A stretch of DNA of 64,000 nt from Blastopirellula marina (GTDB lineage Bacteria; Planctomycetota; Planctomycetia; Pirellulales; Pirellulaceae). A program made the position numbers and the translations under genes. The stretch is from assembly GCF_002967715.1 (NCBI RefSeq), contig NZ_PUIA01000017.1:186001-250000 (forward strand). The letters are read 5' to 3'. Shown one piece after another: positions 19,930-28,665 of this stretch (positions are counted from its first letter, which is position 1; the number at the start of each line of letters is the position of its first letter). Under the pieces are notes generated by a model that was not told the DNA's origin, made no database searches, and saw only the letters and a program-made list of their open reading frames with translations.

Positions 19930-20046
19930 CTGAAAGTAAACCTTCGGCCAGATGCGACGAGTGGAGTCGCTGCGAGAATTGCGCATTTCTGAGCGTGCAC
20001 TTGCACTAGCCGTTGATGAAACGGGCAATCGCAAAAAAATGGTCCC

Positions 20047-20085
20047 TCAGCCGATGTGGGCCGAAGGTTTATATCCTTTGTTCAT
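20047..20085 (-). CDS. Possible 12-residue leader peptide
   Basis: ATG to TGA encodes MNKGYKPSAHIG, with GGGGGA ending 6 bases before the ATG. Its coding bases include one arm of the 13-bp inverted repeat described for the surrounding small RNA. Too short to trust alone. Confidence 0.25.
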   Translation of the reverse strand: MNKGYKPSAHIG

Positions 20086-20240
20086 GATGCTTCCCCCATT
20101 TTACCTCATAACAACGATGAGGATAGGTCGGAAACACGAAGAATAAGTTCGACCACTAACCCCGATCTGGTTCACTAAATCCCTGTGACATTTTCATTTG
20201 CGAAGAAACTCTTTCGGTGATACCGCAGGAGAAATGTTTG

Positions 20241-20927
20241 CTAGCCCGCCCCTTTTTCGACCCGCTTTCGAAATTCACCGCGCCAGGCTTCCGCCAAAAC
20301 CTTGCACTGGGCCATCGTCTGGGCGTCCTCTAGATTGCTGCGATCGTGGTAGAACAACTCGTTCAGGCGGGTGATCGGCCACTCTGGGAGCGTTCTATCT
20401 ACTAACACCATGTCTTGATCAGCCGAAACAACCCCTTCTTCAAGGATCCGCACGTACCAGCCCATTCGACCGGTAGAAACAGCCAGGGCCGTGAGTTGCT
20501 TCAGACGCCAACGACGCCCCAACTTCCAGCAAGGCTGCCGCGGCTGAGAAACTTCGATTCTCGCGGTTCCTACCTCGTAGACATCCCCCAGGCAAACGGT
20601 CTCTTCCGCAAGCCCGCTGACGGTCAGGTTCTCACCAAATGCCCCTGGGCCAAAGCTCTCGATAGGGAAACTCTCGGCCAGCGCGTCCATCTGCTGGAAT
20701 TCGTTCCGCCAAATGGGGTAGTGCTGGGCGGAGTAGCATAGAACCGCTTTATCTACCCCCCCATGATGGACTAAATCGGCGACGCCGTCTCCCTCGAAAC
20801 CTAGGCGATGTAATTGAACCGAACCAGCAACAGGCTGCTTAAAGAAGCCGGTCTGCCAAGGCTTGTCCATCGGATCGGTCGCTTCCTCGCTGCCGTATTG
20901 CTGCGGCACGCCGACAGCTAGTTGCAC
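20241..20927 (-). CDS. MOSC domain protein (YiiM-like)
   Basis: About 228 residues. WQTGFFKQPV, GDGVADLVHHGGVDKAVLCYS, FGENLTVSGL, GDVYEVGTARIEVSQPRQPCWKLG and MGWYVRILEEG are the ordered motifs of the MOSC family with the YiiM-type C-terminal helical extension. The Cys of QPRQPCWKLG is the likely molybdenum-cofactor ligand. YiiM-type proteins detoxify N-hydroxylated bases such as 6-hydroxylaminopurine. GTG at 20927 is preceded by AAGGAG with 6-base spacing and fits the family start. A second AAGGAG lies before an in-frame TTG at 20948, so the start may be 7 residues earlier. Confidence 0.88.
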   Translation of the reverse strand: MQLAVGVPQQYGSEEATDPMDKPWQTGFFKQPVAGSVQLHRLGFEGDGVADLVHHGGVDKAVLCYSAQHYPIWRNEFQQMDALAESFPIESFGPGAFGENLTVSGLAEETVCLGDVYEVGTARIEVSQPRQPCWKLGRRWRLKQLTALAVSTGRMGWYVRILEEGVVSADQDMVLVDRTLPEWPITRLNELFYHDRSNLEDAQTMAQCKVLAEAWRGEFRKRVEKGAG

Positions 20928-21204
20928 GATAACTCCTTTAACAGACAACACTTACTCCTTAACTAGCAATGACCTACGAAAGCATTCCCATCGGGTAACC
21001 CCAACGCCTGAGTTCGGTTTAGATGCCTCTTTGACTCAAAAGATCCAACAACCGTTCGACTGGTTTTCCCCACGGCTGGAAAAATCGAGCGGAGATTTCT
21101 CGGTATTTTTTTTACGGTGACGAACCATTAGTATTAAGAGATCGTAACAAGCCTATCGAGACATTTCCCTCCAAGAATGTTACGAAGCAAGTGTGAGTTC
21201 CAGG

Positions 21205-21258
21205 AAAAGGCCATCCAATAACGTTCGTTCAAAAACGAGCGATTTTGGGTGGCCTTTT
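21205..21258 (+). terminator. Orphan terminator-like hairpin
   Basis: AAAAGGCCA (21205-21213) pairs with TGGCCTTTT (21250-21258). An inner stem CGTTCGTT/AACGAGCG (one T-G pair) sits on top, and the stem is followed by GCCTTTT. No annotated gene ends just upstream on the plus strand. Confidence 0.5.
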
Positions 21259-21465
21259 GCCTTTTCGAATTCCACTTCGCAAACCACCCACTCACTGACC
21301 AATTCTTAACAATCGCGTCTTGTCTCTCACGCGACCGCGCGGCTTCGTATGTTCTTGCGGGCTTCCGCACGCTTCTCTTTAAGCGAAGACAACGAGGGCT
21401 AAATCCGTTCTTAACATGTCCGCCTGACAATGTCGCGAAATGTAAACGGCAAGGCGGACCAGCAA

Positions 21466-21497
21466 GTGAGTAAGTGCTGGTCGCAACACTTACTCAC
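21466..21497. other. Perfect 11-bp hairpin upstream of the first DUF1559 gene
   Basis: GTGAGTAAGTG and CACTTACTCAC are exact complements with a 10-base loop and no T run. It may be a leader RNA structure or a protein-binding palindrome. Confidence 0.5.
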
Positions 21498-21612
21498 AGA
21501 ACGTTGCTAACCCGCGTCAGAGGACATTCACCTCATGCAACGCAACACCTTGGTCGCCTTGCGCCAGCAGAGTGCGACACTTCCCAATTGCCACTCGCAA
21601 CGCAGAGATTCC

Positions 21613-22839
21613 ATGACAACGAACCAATTGCTTGCTAAACCACGGCTTGCGTTTACGCTCGTCGAATTGCTGGTCGTGATCGCGATCATTGGGATTCTTG
21701 TTGGTCTGGTCTTGCCAGCGGTTGCCACGGCCCGTGCTTCGGCACGGCGGATGGAATGCCAGTCTAACCTCAAGCAGATCGGCATTGGCATGGTCAACTT
21801 CGCCAGCATCGACAAGGGCCGTCGCCTGAATTCCGGCGGATTTAGCTGGCGGCGAGACGGTGCCGTTACCGAGGTGGGCTGGGTCGCTGACATGGTCAAC
21901 TCCGGCATCGGTGTTGGCGACATGCTCTGTGCGTCGAACAATGCTCAACTCTCTGACACCTATGAAGATTTGCTTTCCGAAACAAGCGTCGCTAAAGCAG
22001 GCACCGCACCCAACGACTACGCTGCGTTTGCTGATCCTCAGGGAGACTCGCTTGGATCTGTAACCGTCGCCCTGGAAAGTGGACTCGCCGGTAAGAACCC
22101 TTGCCGTGAAATCTGTGAAACCAGTGGCCTGCAAACCCCAGGCAGTCTACGAGACGAACACGTCAAAACAAGAATCTACGACAAGCTCTATAACACCAAC
22201 TATACGGCTCACTGGTTCCTGATTCGGTCACGAGTGCGGATGTCGTACGACAGTTCCACACGTCGCCCCACTGGCAACCTGGTGTCAACGACTACATCGA
22301 ACCCGCTGGTATCACTGGCCGCAACCCTTGGTCCGATGACGACCGCCATAGTCGACAATTCGGCCACTTCATCGAGCTTGATTCCCCTGTTGGGAGACGG
22401 CTTGGGGGGCGGGGGTGGTCTGCTTTCTCGCGGATTGTCAGGCAACGTTCAGGCAGGTGAACCGATGGTTCCCTTCTGCACGTGGGGCCCTCGGGTTTCG
22501 GCAAGTAGTGCGGACTCCATCGCCGGCTGGACACCCACCACCTTGTTGCAGCCCCCTACTTTCTCAGGTGCCCCTGAACCGGTCTGGAAGGAAGCCTGGT
22601 GGGAAGGATGCCGCCAGGATCTACGTCAGTTCGGCGTAAATCACGGCGACATTTGCAATGTCCTGATGGCCGACGGAAGCGTTCGGTCACTCACCGATAG
22701 CGATGGCGATGGTTTCCTCAACCCCGGCTTCATTGCCGGCCAGGACTACCTTATCGGCTACGACCGCAATACCGAGGCAGAAGTCCCTGAGACCGAGTGT
22801 TACTCGCGTTGGGACCTGAAGCCCTTGAAGTTCAAATAA
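21613..22839 (+). CDS. DUF1559 pseudopilin-like protein (first copy)
   Basis: 408 residues with the type IV pilin-like prepilin signal: short leader, then [26 protein letters not shown], with Glu at position 5 after the likely cleavage before Phe. [15 protein letters not shown] and the late [24 protein letters not shown] are the hallmark of the DUF1559 family (H-X9-DG type), which is massively expanded in planctomycetes. Such proteins should be processed by prepilin peptidase and assembled in or at the envelope. The in-frame ATG at 21613 is preferred over 21535. A glycine-rich loop ([14 protein letters not shown]) lies in the middle. Confidence 0.88.
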   Translation: MTTNQLLAKPRLAFTLVELLVVIAIIGILVGLVLPAVATARASARRMECQSNLKQIGIGMVNFASIDKGRRLNSGGFSWRRDGAVTEVGWVADMVNSGIGVGDMLCASNNAQLSDTYEDLLSETSVAKAGTAPNDYAAFADPQGDSLGSVTVALESGLAGKNPCREICETSGLQTPGSLRDEHVKTRIYDKLYNTNYTAHWFLIRSRVRMSYDSSTRRPTGNLVSTTTSNPLVSLAATLGPMTTAIVDNSATSSSLIPLLGDGLGGGGGLLSRGLSGNVQAGEPMVPFCTWGPRVSASSADSIAGWTPTTLLQPPTFSGAPEPVWKEAWWEGCRQDLRQFGVNHGDICNVLMADGSVRSLTDSDGDGFLNPGFIAGQDYLIGYDRNTEAEVPETECYSRWDLKPLKFK

Positions 22840-23183
22840 ATGCCACTAGTGAGGGCCATGTCCGGCCAAAAGCAGTGGATTCAACCTTAATCGAAAATTC
22901 GCCCCTAGATTCACATTACGTTGATAATTCAAAGCGACAATCTAGCCAAATCACTTTATTGAAGGGAGGTCGTAGTAGTAAGTCGGTTCCCAATCGTAGT
23001 TTTGCCAACCTGTTTTGATCACGCCCAGCGTCTTCAAAACCTCCACCCCAGATGGAACATCACAGCACAAAAAAAGAGAGACCGAAGCACTAGATTTGGA
23101 ACTCCGTGCCTCGGCCCCCTCTGAAAAGCGTCTTTCGACACTCTTTCCACAATTGCTTGTAACTAAATCCTTGGAGATTTTCA
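22840..23183. other. Intergenic region between the two DUF1559 genes
   Basis: 344 bases with no gene and no clear terminator. I see no consensus promoter beyond a weak TCGACA - 17 - TGTAAC pair shortly before the second gene, too weak to annotate separately. Confidence 0.3.
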
Positions 23184-24506
23184 ATGAAGAAACGTGGTTT
23201 CACGTTGATCGAACTGCTGGTGGTTATCGCCATCATCGGTATCCTCGTTGCCCTGCTGTTGCCTGCCGTTTCGCGTGCTCGTGAAGCTGCTCGTAACGCA
23301 GAATGCAAAAACAACCTGCGTCAGTTCGGTATCGGTATGTACATCTACTCCGATGCCAACAAGAAGGCTGCTCTGACCAGCGGTGCTTACGACTACAAGC
23401 GCGATGGTTGCCCAGACAGCTACGGTTGGGTTGCTGACCTTGTTAACACGGGTGCTGCCGCTCCGGCTGAAATGCTCTGCCCAACCTCGCCACTGCGTGG
23501 TCTGGAAAAGCTGAACGACCTTCTCGGTGGTCAAGATACTACCTCGCCTAAAGAAGGTGCTCCAACCGGTCGCCTCACGGCTGGTGCCTGCAAAGGTAGT
23601 TTCAGCGGTACGGGCATCAACTCGGTTGGGCGTGCTGAATACCTGAAAGTTCAGTTGATCGATCAGGGCTACAACACGAACTACGCTCAAAGCTGGTTCG
23701 CTGCTCGTGGCAATGTCAAGTACGTGAAGACCGGTAATAATCGTGCTCTGTACACCGACAGCGGCAACAACTACGTTACCAAGGGTCTCGGCGGTACGAC
23801 CGGTCCTCTGACCCAACGTCAACTGGGTACGGCCATCGTTCCTTCGCAAGCCGTTCCAATGCTGGGTTGTGCTGCTCCTGGCGACGCTGACGAAGCCGTT
23901 CTCGGCACCACCATCAGCGAAGACGCATCCCTGACCTCCGGTGCTCGTCTGGCTGAATCGTTCAACGACGGTCCAGCTTACTTCAACAACAACCGCGTGA
24001 AGATTCCTAAGAACACCAGCTCGCTGGACTTCGGTGTTATCTTCTCCGGTTCCGGCACGGGTGCTTGGGATGGTTACGACAATCCACAAGCTTTCGCGAA
24101 CCCAGAACTCTCGAACGATCCTACCGATACCATTATCGGTAACATTGAAACGAAGTTCAACACTCTGGAACAGCGTATGGCTGCTGTCCTGGGTCAAAAC
24201 GCTTCGCAGACCTTCCAGTGGGCTCAGGACACTCGCGACTGGTTCGCTTGGCACTCCACTGGCAAGTCCGGCGGTAGCGCCAACGTGCTGATGGCCGACG
24301 GTTCGGTCAAGTCGCTGTACGATGTCAACGGTGACGGCTTCTTCAACCCAGGTTTCGACGTCGACAACACCAGCGAATCCGAAGAAGCTCTGCTTTCCGG
24401 CAACGGTTACACCAGCAACGATGTTGAACTCGATTGGTTCGACGTCTACTGCGGTGTTACGCTGGAATCGCAGCGTCAACAGAAGGGTACCTTCGAAGAC
24501 GACTAA
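23184..24506 (+). CDS. DUF1559 pseudopilin-like protein (second copy, highly biased codon use)
   Basis: 440 residues. The prepilin signal [20 protein letters not shown] is short and textbook, followed by [26 protein letters not shown]. The C-terminal block [24 protein letters not shown] matches the neighbouring copy. It also shares YNTNYxxxWF with it, so the two are tandem paralogues. The ATG follows GGAG at 8-base spacing. Codon use is strongly biased (GGT, GCT, CGT, AAC, AAG), like gapA in this window, which suggests very high expression and an abundant structural protein. A terminator follows. Confidence 0.9.
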   Translation: MKKRGFTLIELLVVIAIIGILVALLLPAVSRAREAARNAECKNNLRQFGIGMYIYSDANKKAALTSGAYDYKRDGCPDSYGWVADLVNTGAAAPAEMLCPTSPLRGLEKLNDLLGGQDTTSPKEGAPTGRLTAGACKGSFSGTGINSVGRAEYLKVQLIDQGYNTNYAQSWFAARGNVKYVKTGNNRALYTDSGNNYVTKGLGGTTGPLTQRQLGTAIVPSQAVPMLGCAAPGDADEAVLGTTISEDASLTSGARLAESFNDGPAYFNNNRVKIPKNTSSLDFGVIFSGSGTGAWDGYDNPQAFANPELSNDPTDTIIGNIETKFNTLEQRMAAVLGQNASQTFQWAQDTRDWFAWHSTGKSGGSANVLMADGSVKSLYDVNGDGFFNPGFDVDNTSESEEALLSGNGYTSNDVELDWFDVYCGVTLESQRQQKGTFEDD

Positions 24507-24553
24507 TGTCGTTCTTTGAATGGGAGCCGAAAACTACGAATGCCTTCGAAAGT

Positions 24554-24586
24554 CGAGCCTTGGAGGAAACTCCAAGGCTCGCTTTC
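24554..24586 (+). terminator. Intrinsic terminator after second DUF1559 gene
   Basis: CGAGCCTTGGAG, tetraloop GAAA, CTCCAAGGCTCG: a perfect 12-bp stem followed by CTTTCTT. Confidence 0.85.
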
Positions 24587-24615
24587 TTATTCTTCCCCAC
24601 CAGTATCTGAGTCTA

Positions 24616-25932
24616 ATGATGAGCCGTTTCGCCCCCCTCACCGTTGTGCTGCTGATTCTTGTCGTGGCCGCTTCGATTTGGTACGCCCAGCCATCGAACG
24701 TACCTGAATCGGGCACCACCAACATCCCAGGCGAAAAGGTTGACTTGACCCTTACCTCAAGCCAAACAAATCACTCTCCGGCCCAGGAGCCGAATGATTC
24801 CAAGGGAGAAAGTACCTCTGCCGCAAAGCCTTCGCCCCAGGCTTCAACTCCCAAAGCAAACCGATCCGAGGAACGCCCTGGTAGTACCGTGATTCCCAAA
24901 GTCCGCGTTGACGAAACCGTCTTCGATTTCGGGACGCTTCCACGGTTCACCACCGGTGATCACACGTTTGTGATTCACAACGAAGGGACCGCTCCGCTTA
25001 AGATCGAACAAGGCCCCAGTTCGTGCAGCTGCACGCTCATTGGTCTCGAGAAATCGGAAGTTCCCCCCGGCGGCAAGGCTGAGATCCGCTTGGAATGGAC
25101 CTTGAAGTTCAAAGAAGGCCCCTTCCGCCAGTCCGCGGTGGTCCTCACGAATGATCCCGACCACAAAGAACTGGAATTCGTGGTGAAAGGGTTAACCGAA
25201 AACCGGTTTACCCTGGTCAACGACACGATCACATTCAACGGACTAGCCCCGATCAAAGAAGCCATGTCGCAAGAGACGATTGTCTACTCGCGCACGCTGA
25301 AAGAGATGGATCATATCGAGTTGGAAACCATTGCCGACATTCCAGGCATGACCATCGAACTTGAGCCGGCCAGCCAGGAGGAACTCGATTCACTTGAGGC
25401 CAGGTGCGGCAAGAAAGTTATCGTTACCATCCCGGCCGGATTAGAAAAAGGCAATTACACCGGGCAAATTGCCCTAAAGTCCACTTCAGCTGAATCTCAC
25501 ACTTCAGGCGACGAGACTCAGCAAGCTGAGAATTCAGCGGTCGCCCGCTTGAACATCCAAGCCATGGTGAAGAAACCAGGCGTCAAGTTCTTCTCGCCTC
25601 GAATCGATGGCTTTGGTGCCGTAAAACTTGGATCTGTTAGCTCAAAGGATGGCAGCGAACCCTTGCTGATCAATTTTCGTGTCGACCAAGGGGACACGCC
25701 TTGGAAGGTAAAGGACATTTACGCATGGCCCGAATTTGTTGACGCCAAAGTCGTCACGCTTGACCAAGAGATTGGTCTGTTTCAGCTGCAAATTCAAATT
25801 CCCCCAGGCGCTCCACCCGGCAATTATTACGGTCAGGAGATTGGACGTATCGTCATCACAAGCGACCACCCTCTCTTGCCGCGCATTCCGAGCAAACAAA
25901 CAGGCCTATGGCTGGATTTCCATGTTGAATAA
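24616..25932 (+). CDS. DUF1573 domain protein, membrane-anchored
   Basis: 438 residues. An N-terminal hydrophobic segment (APLTVVLLILVVAASIWYA) anchors or exports it. A Ser/Pro/Lys-rich linker follows to about residue 95. Next comes a DUF1573 domain (ETVFDFGTLPRFTTGDHTF, NEGTAPLKIEQGPSSCSCT, PPGGKAEI), an Ig-like fold of the ASPM/HYDIN type, then at least one more Ig-like region. The start at 24616 or 24619 was chosen because the longer frame runs back through the terminator. It lies between pseudopilin genes and the PilM chimera on the same strand, so it may act in the same envelope process. Confidence 0.8.
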   Translation: MMSRFAPLTVVLLILVVAASIWYAQPSNVPESGTTNIPGEKVDLTLTSSQTNHSPAQEPNDSKGESTSAAKPSPQASTPKANRSEERPGSTVIPKVRVDETVFDFGTLPRFTTGDHTFVIHNEGTAPLKIEQGPSSCSCTLIGLEKSEVPPGGKAEIRLEWTLKFKEGPFRQSAVVLTNDPDHKELEFVVKGLTENRFTLVNDTITFNGLAPIKEAMSQETIVYSRTLKEMDHIELETIADIPGMTIELEPASQEELDSLEARCGKKVIVTIPAGLEKGNYTGQIALKSTSAESHTSGDETQQAENSAVARLNIQAMVKKPGVKFFSPRIDGFGAVKLGSVSSKDGSEPLLINFRVDQGDTPWKVKDIYAWPEFVDAKVVTLDQEIGLFQLQIQIPPGAPPGNYYGQEIGRIVITSDHPLLPRIPSKQTGLWLDFHVE

Positions 25933-25967
25933 CACCCCCACCCACGACTGACCTTCACAAATCCTTC

Positions 25968-28586
25968 ATGATTCGCAAATACAATGATGCAATGTCATCC
26001 ACTCAATCGAGCATCGATCCGTACGACCGTCTGCTTCGGATAAAAACCGAAGGGAAGTCACTTAATTTCTACGAGGTACTTAAACTCGAAGATTTTGAGG
26101 ACGACATCAATTACATCCGCAACTATGGGGAAAAGGCACGCAAGCAGCTCCACTCGAAATTCGGCGAAATCGATCCTGGTCTATGGCGGCAGGTTTTCAA
26201 CCATGTCGAGGACGCCATTGCCACGCTGACCGACAACGACAAGAAGGCCGAATACGACCGAAAGCTGGATATCCAAAAGACGGGCACTTCGGTCCAGATG
26301 GCTGCCGGCACCAACGGCAGCAGCCATAATCATGCCGCGAAATCGGCCGAGGCCGGCGATCGTATTGCGTGCCGCAAGTGCTCGACGCACAATCCTCCTT
26401 CGCGCCGATTTTGCTCTGCCTGTGGCGATGCCCTCTTTCTGGCCTGCCCTGAATGCGGTGGGATGAACACCGTTCACGAAAAGTTCTGTGGGCAATGTGG
26501 TGTGAACCTGCAAGCTTCGGCCAACGCTCAACGAGAGGCGCTCGAATCAAAGTTCGACGAAGCGGAAGCATTGCTCAAAGATGGCCGTCACGATCGTGCC
26601 TGCGATGTCTTGCGTACCCTTACCAAGGCCCAGCACGAAGGAGAAGTCGAATTCGCCAAGCGTGCCGCCACAATGATCACGCAGATCACGCTCGAGAAAG
26701 AACGCCTGATAGATCGCGCGCCGGATGTGGAAGCCGAGGCCAAGCAGCTTCGCGACGGAAAGCACGCGGAGAAGGCGGTCGCTTTGATTCGCGAGATTCC
26801 AAAGATCCTGTGGCCTGAATCCCTGCGAGAACTCTACGACGAAGTCAGCGAGACCAAGAAACAAATCAAGCGACTTGCTCAGGAAATCAAGACGGCCATT
26901 CAAGAGCGTCGCACGTCGCGACTGCTTCCCAAGGTCGAACGACTACTCGAACTCAAGCCGCATGACATCTCAGCCCAGCGTTTAGCCGAGAAGCTCCGCA
27001 AGTCGCAAGACCAGGCCGATCGCTTGAAACGCGAGAAGCTGGTCGAAAAGGCCAAGCAGTACATCAAGCAGTTTCGCTACGAGCGGGCTCACCAGGTTCT
27101 CTCCGAAGTACCGGAGTCGGTTCGCACCGAGAACTTCCTGAAGTTCTTCGATCAAGTTTCGGAGCTGGCCTTTCTATCGACTGACCTGCGTCGAAGCTCG
27201 TATACCGACTCGATTCTGGTCGGCATGGCGAGCCGCCTGGTCAAGATGATGCCGAAAGACAAGCATTCCATCGATCGGCTGCACAAGATTACCCAGCGTC
27301 TGGAGCAGGCTCGCCGGAATCGCGATGCTCCGATCTCTTACTGGAATGAACCACCTAAAAACACCACGCTGGGCATTCCGGTCGATCTTTATCCCCGCTT
27401 CCGTAAGTTCAACACGGCCGCAGTCAACGACAACGAACACTTCGACCATTTCTCCTCTGGTTTTATTGTCGCCGTGGGGCTTGCGCTTCAAGGCATCGGC
27501 GTGGCGAAGATCGAAACGAACCTGCTACCGAACAAAGCAAGCAGCGTGTTTGGCTTGATTGGGGCAGGCAAGAAAGCTGCCGCCGGCGATCTTGCGTGGG
27601 GTATCGATCTCAGCAACTCGGGCATGAAGGCTGTGTTGCTGCGAAAGGAACGCCTGGGAGACAAGAAAGACGGCGAAACGATCGTCCATATCGAACAGAT
27701 GGTGAAGATCGAATTCAAGCGTCCTCTTTCTCGAGCAGACGACGCCGATCGTCGCGGCCTGATTCAAGACGCTGTCGAACAGTTTTTCAATACGGTCGGC
27801 CGAGATGTCTTCAACGACAAGCGAGGCAAGCCGGTCGTATGCTTGAGTTTGCCAGCCACCGAGGTTTTGGGACGCTTCCTGAACTTGCCACCGGTGGAAG
27901 ACAAGAAGATCCCGAAAACCGTTCAATACGAAGTACGCCACCAGATCCCCTTCCCGATCGAAGAGTTGTCGTGGGACTACCACGTTTGGGATGACAACTT
28001 CGAACCGGAAGAGATGAGCCTGGAAAGCGATGCCAAGCGAACGTGCGTGGTCGTCGCTACCCGGTTGACCAAACTGCAAGAGCGGCTGGCATTCCTCCGC
28101 GGACTGGGCATCACACCGAGCCTGGTTCAGACCGATCAGATGGCGATCTACAACTTCTTCGATTTCGACCTCTTCTCCGACCAGTCGTATCGAGAACAAA
28201 TGGAAGAGACCCAGCAAGCCGTCGGCATTCTCGATGTCGGATCGGATGCGAGTCACCTGATCATCTGCGGCCCCAATGCCATCTGGTTCCGCAGCCTGGA
28301 AGTTGGAGGCGAAAACTTCACACGTATCCTCGTGCGTCAGATGAGCCTCACGTTCACCAAGGCTGAAGAACTAAAGAAGAAGCCAGATACAGCGGACGAG
28401 ATCTTCAAGCTGTACGACGTGATCGAACCGGTACTGAAGAACATCTCGAAGGAAACGTCCTATTCGGTAAACACTTACGCAGGGCTCGACAAGCTGAAGC
28501 TCGCCGAGATCAAGCTGGTTGGTGGAGGATCGTACCTGCACGGGCTGCTCACGTTTCTGCAGTACGGAAAGTTCCTGGACGTCTAA
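25968..28586 (+). CDS. Chimeric PilM-type actin-like ATPase with J-like and double zinc-ribbon domains
   Basis: 872 residues. Residues 32-100 (NFYEVLKLEDFEDD through KKAEYDRKL) look like a J-domain relative but lack the HPD motif. Residues 135-177 carry eight Cys in four CxxC pairs (CRKC, CSAC, CPEC, CGQC), a double zinc ribbon. Residues 185-460 are long charged helices. From about 540 the protein is PilM-like: GIDLSNSGMKAVLL (phosphate-binding strand), YEVRHQIPFPIEELSWDYHV, GILDVGSDASHLII, RSLEVGGENFTRILVRQM and LVGGGSYLHGL. PilM forms the cytoplasmic ring of type IV pilus machines, but here no PilN/O/P is adjacent. The likely partners are the DUF1559 pseudopilins upstream. It ends at a terminator. 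Confidence 0.8.
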   Translation: MIRKYNDAMSSTQSSIDPYDRLLRIKTEGKSLNFYEVLKLEDFEDDINYIRNYGEKARKQLHSKFGEIDPGLWRQVFNHVEDAIATLTDNDKKAEYDRKLDIQKTGTSVQMAAGTNGSSHNHAAKSAEAGDRIACRKCSTHNPPSRRFCSACGDALFLACPECGGMNTVHEKFCGQCGVNLQASANAQREALESKFDEAEALLKDGRHDRACDVLRTLTKAQHEGEVEFAKRAATMITQITLEKERLIDRAPDVEAEAKQLRDGKHAEKAVALIREIPKILWPESLRELYDEVSETKKQIKRLAQEIKTAIQERRTSRLLPKVERLLELKPHDISAQRLAEKLRKSQDQADRLKREKLVEKAKQYIKQFRYERAHQVLSEVPESVRTENFLKFFDQVSELAFLSTDLRRSSYTDSILVGMASRLVKMMPKDKHSIDRLHKITQRLEQARRNRDAPISYWNEPPKNTTLGIPVDLYPRFRKFNTAAVNDNEHFDHFSSGFIVAVGLALQGIGVAKIETNLLPNKASSVFGLIGAGKKAAAGDLAWGIDLSNSGMKAVLLRKERLGDKKDGETIVHIEQMVKIEFKRPLSRADDADRRGLIQDAVEQFFNTVGRDVFNDKRGKPVVCLSLPATEVLGRFLNLPPVEDKKIPKTVQYEVRHQIPFPIEELSWDYHVWDDNFEPEEMSLESDAKRTCVVVATRLTKLQERLAFLRGLGITPSLVQTDQMAIYNFFDFDLFSDQSYREQMEETQQAVGILDVGSDASHLIICGPNAIWFRSLEVGGENFTRILVRQMSLTFTKAEELKKKPDTADEIFKLYDVIEPVLKNISKETSYSVNTYAGLDKLKLAEIKLVGGGSYLHGLLTFLQYGKFLDV

Positions 28587-28605
28587 CAACAAATCATCGT
28601 TGAAC

Positions 28606-28641
28606 AAAAAAGGCCATCGCTCGATCAGAACGATGGCCTTT
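28606..28641. terminator. Bidirectional intrinsic terminator
   Basis: AAAAAGGCCATCG and CGATGGCCTTT pair around an 11-base loop, between the convergent PilM-like and sulfatase genes. Confidence 0.85.
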
Positions 28642-28665
28642 CGCTTTAATCATTGCAACGATTGA

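Larger units (their letters stand above)
19890..20110 (-). ncRNA. Candidate small RNA or attenuator-like leader transcript
   Basis: On the minus strand this stretch holds, in order, a ribosome site GGGGGA, a 12-codon open frame, a T-rich segment, a segment perfectly complementary (13 bp) to the coding part of that frame (TAAACCTTCGGCC at 20071-20059 with GGCCGAAGGTTTA at 19949-19937), and an intrinsic terminator. The paired ends would close a domain of about 135 bases with smaller internal hairpins (e.g. GCGAC/GTCGC). No known RNA family was recognised. Confidence 0.35.
20928..21612. other. Long gene-poor region with RNA hairpins
   Basis: No convincing protein gene is visible in 685 bases. 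It contains a large terminator-like hairpin (21205-21258) and a perfect 11-bp hairpin (21466-21497). The upstream part of the following DUF1559 frame (21535-21612) is not homologous to pilin-like N-termini and is treated as leader. Confidence 0.5.

Noticed and set aside
19952-20146. A 64-codon plus-strand frame between the exported protein and the MOSC gene
   Set aside because: No ribosome site or family match; it crosses both arms of the 13-bp inverted repeat, which fits an RNA structure better.
22951-23184. A 77-codon minus-strand frame between the two DUF1559 genes
   Set aside because: Although its C-terminus looks protein-like, it has no start signal or recognisable family and overlaps the leader of the second DUF1559 gene.
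23181-24479. A 432-codon minus-strand frame opposite the second DUF1559 gene
   Set aside because: It lies entirely antisense to a textbook prepilin-like gene with optimised codons; the frame is open because of that codon bias.
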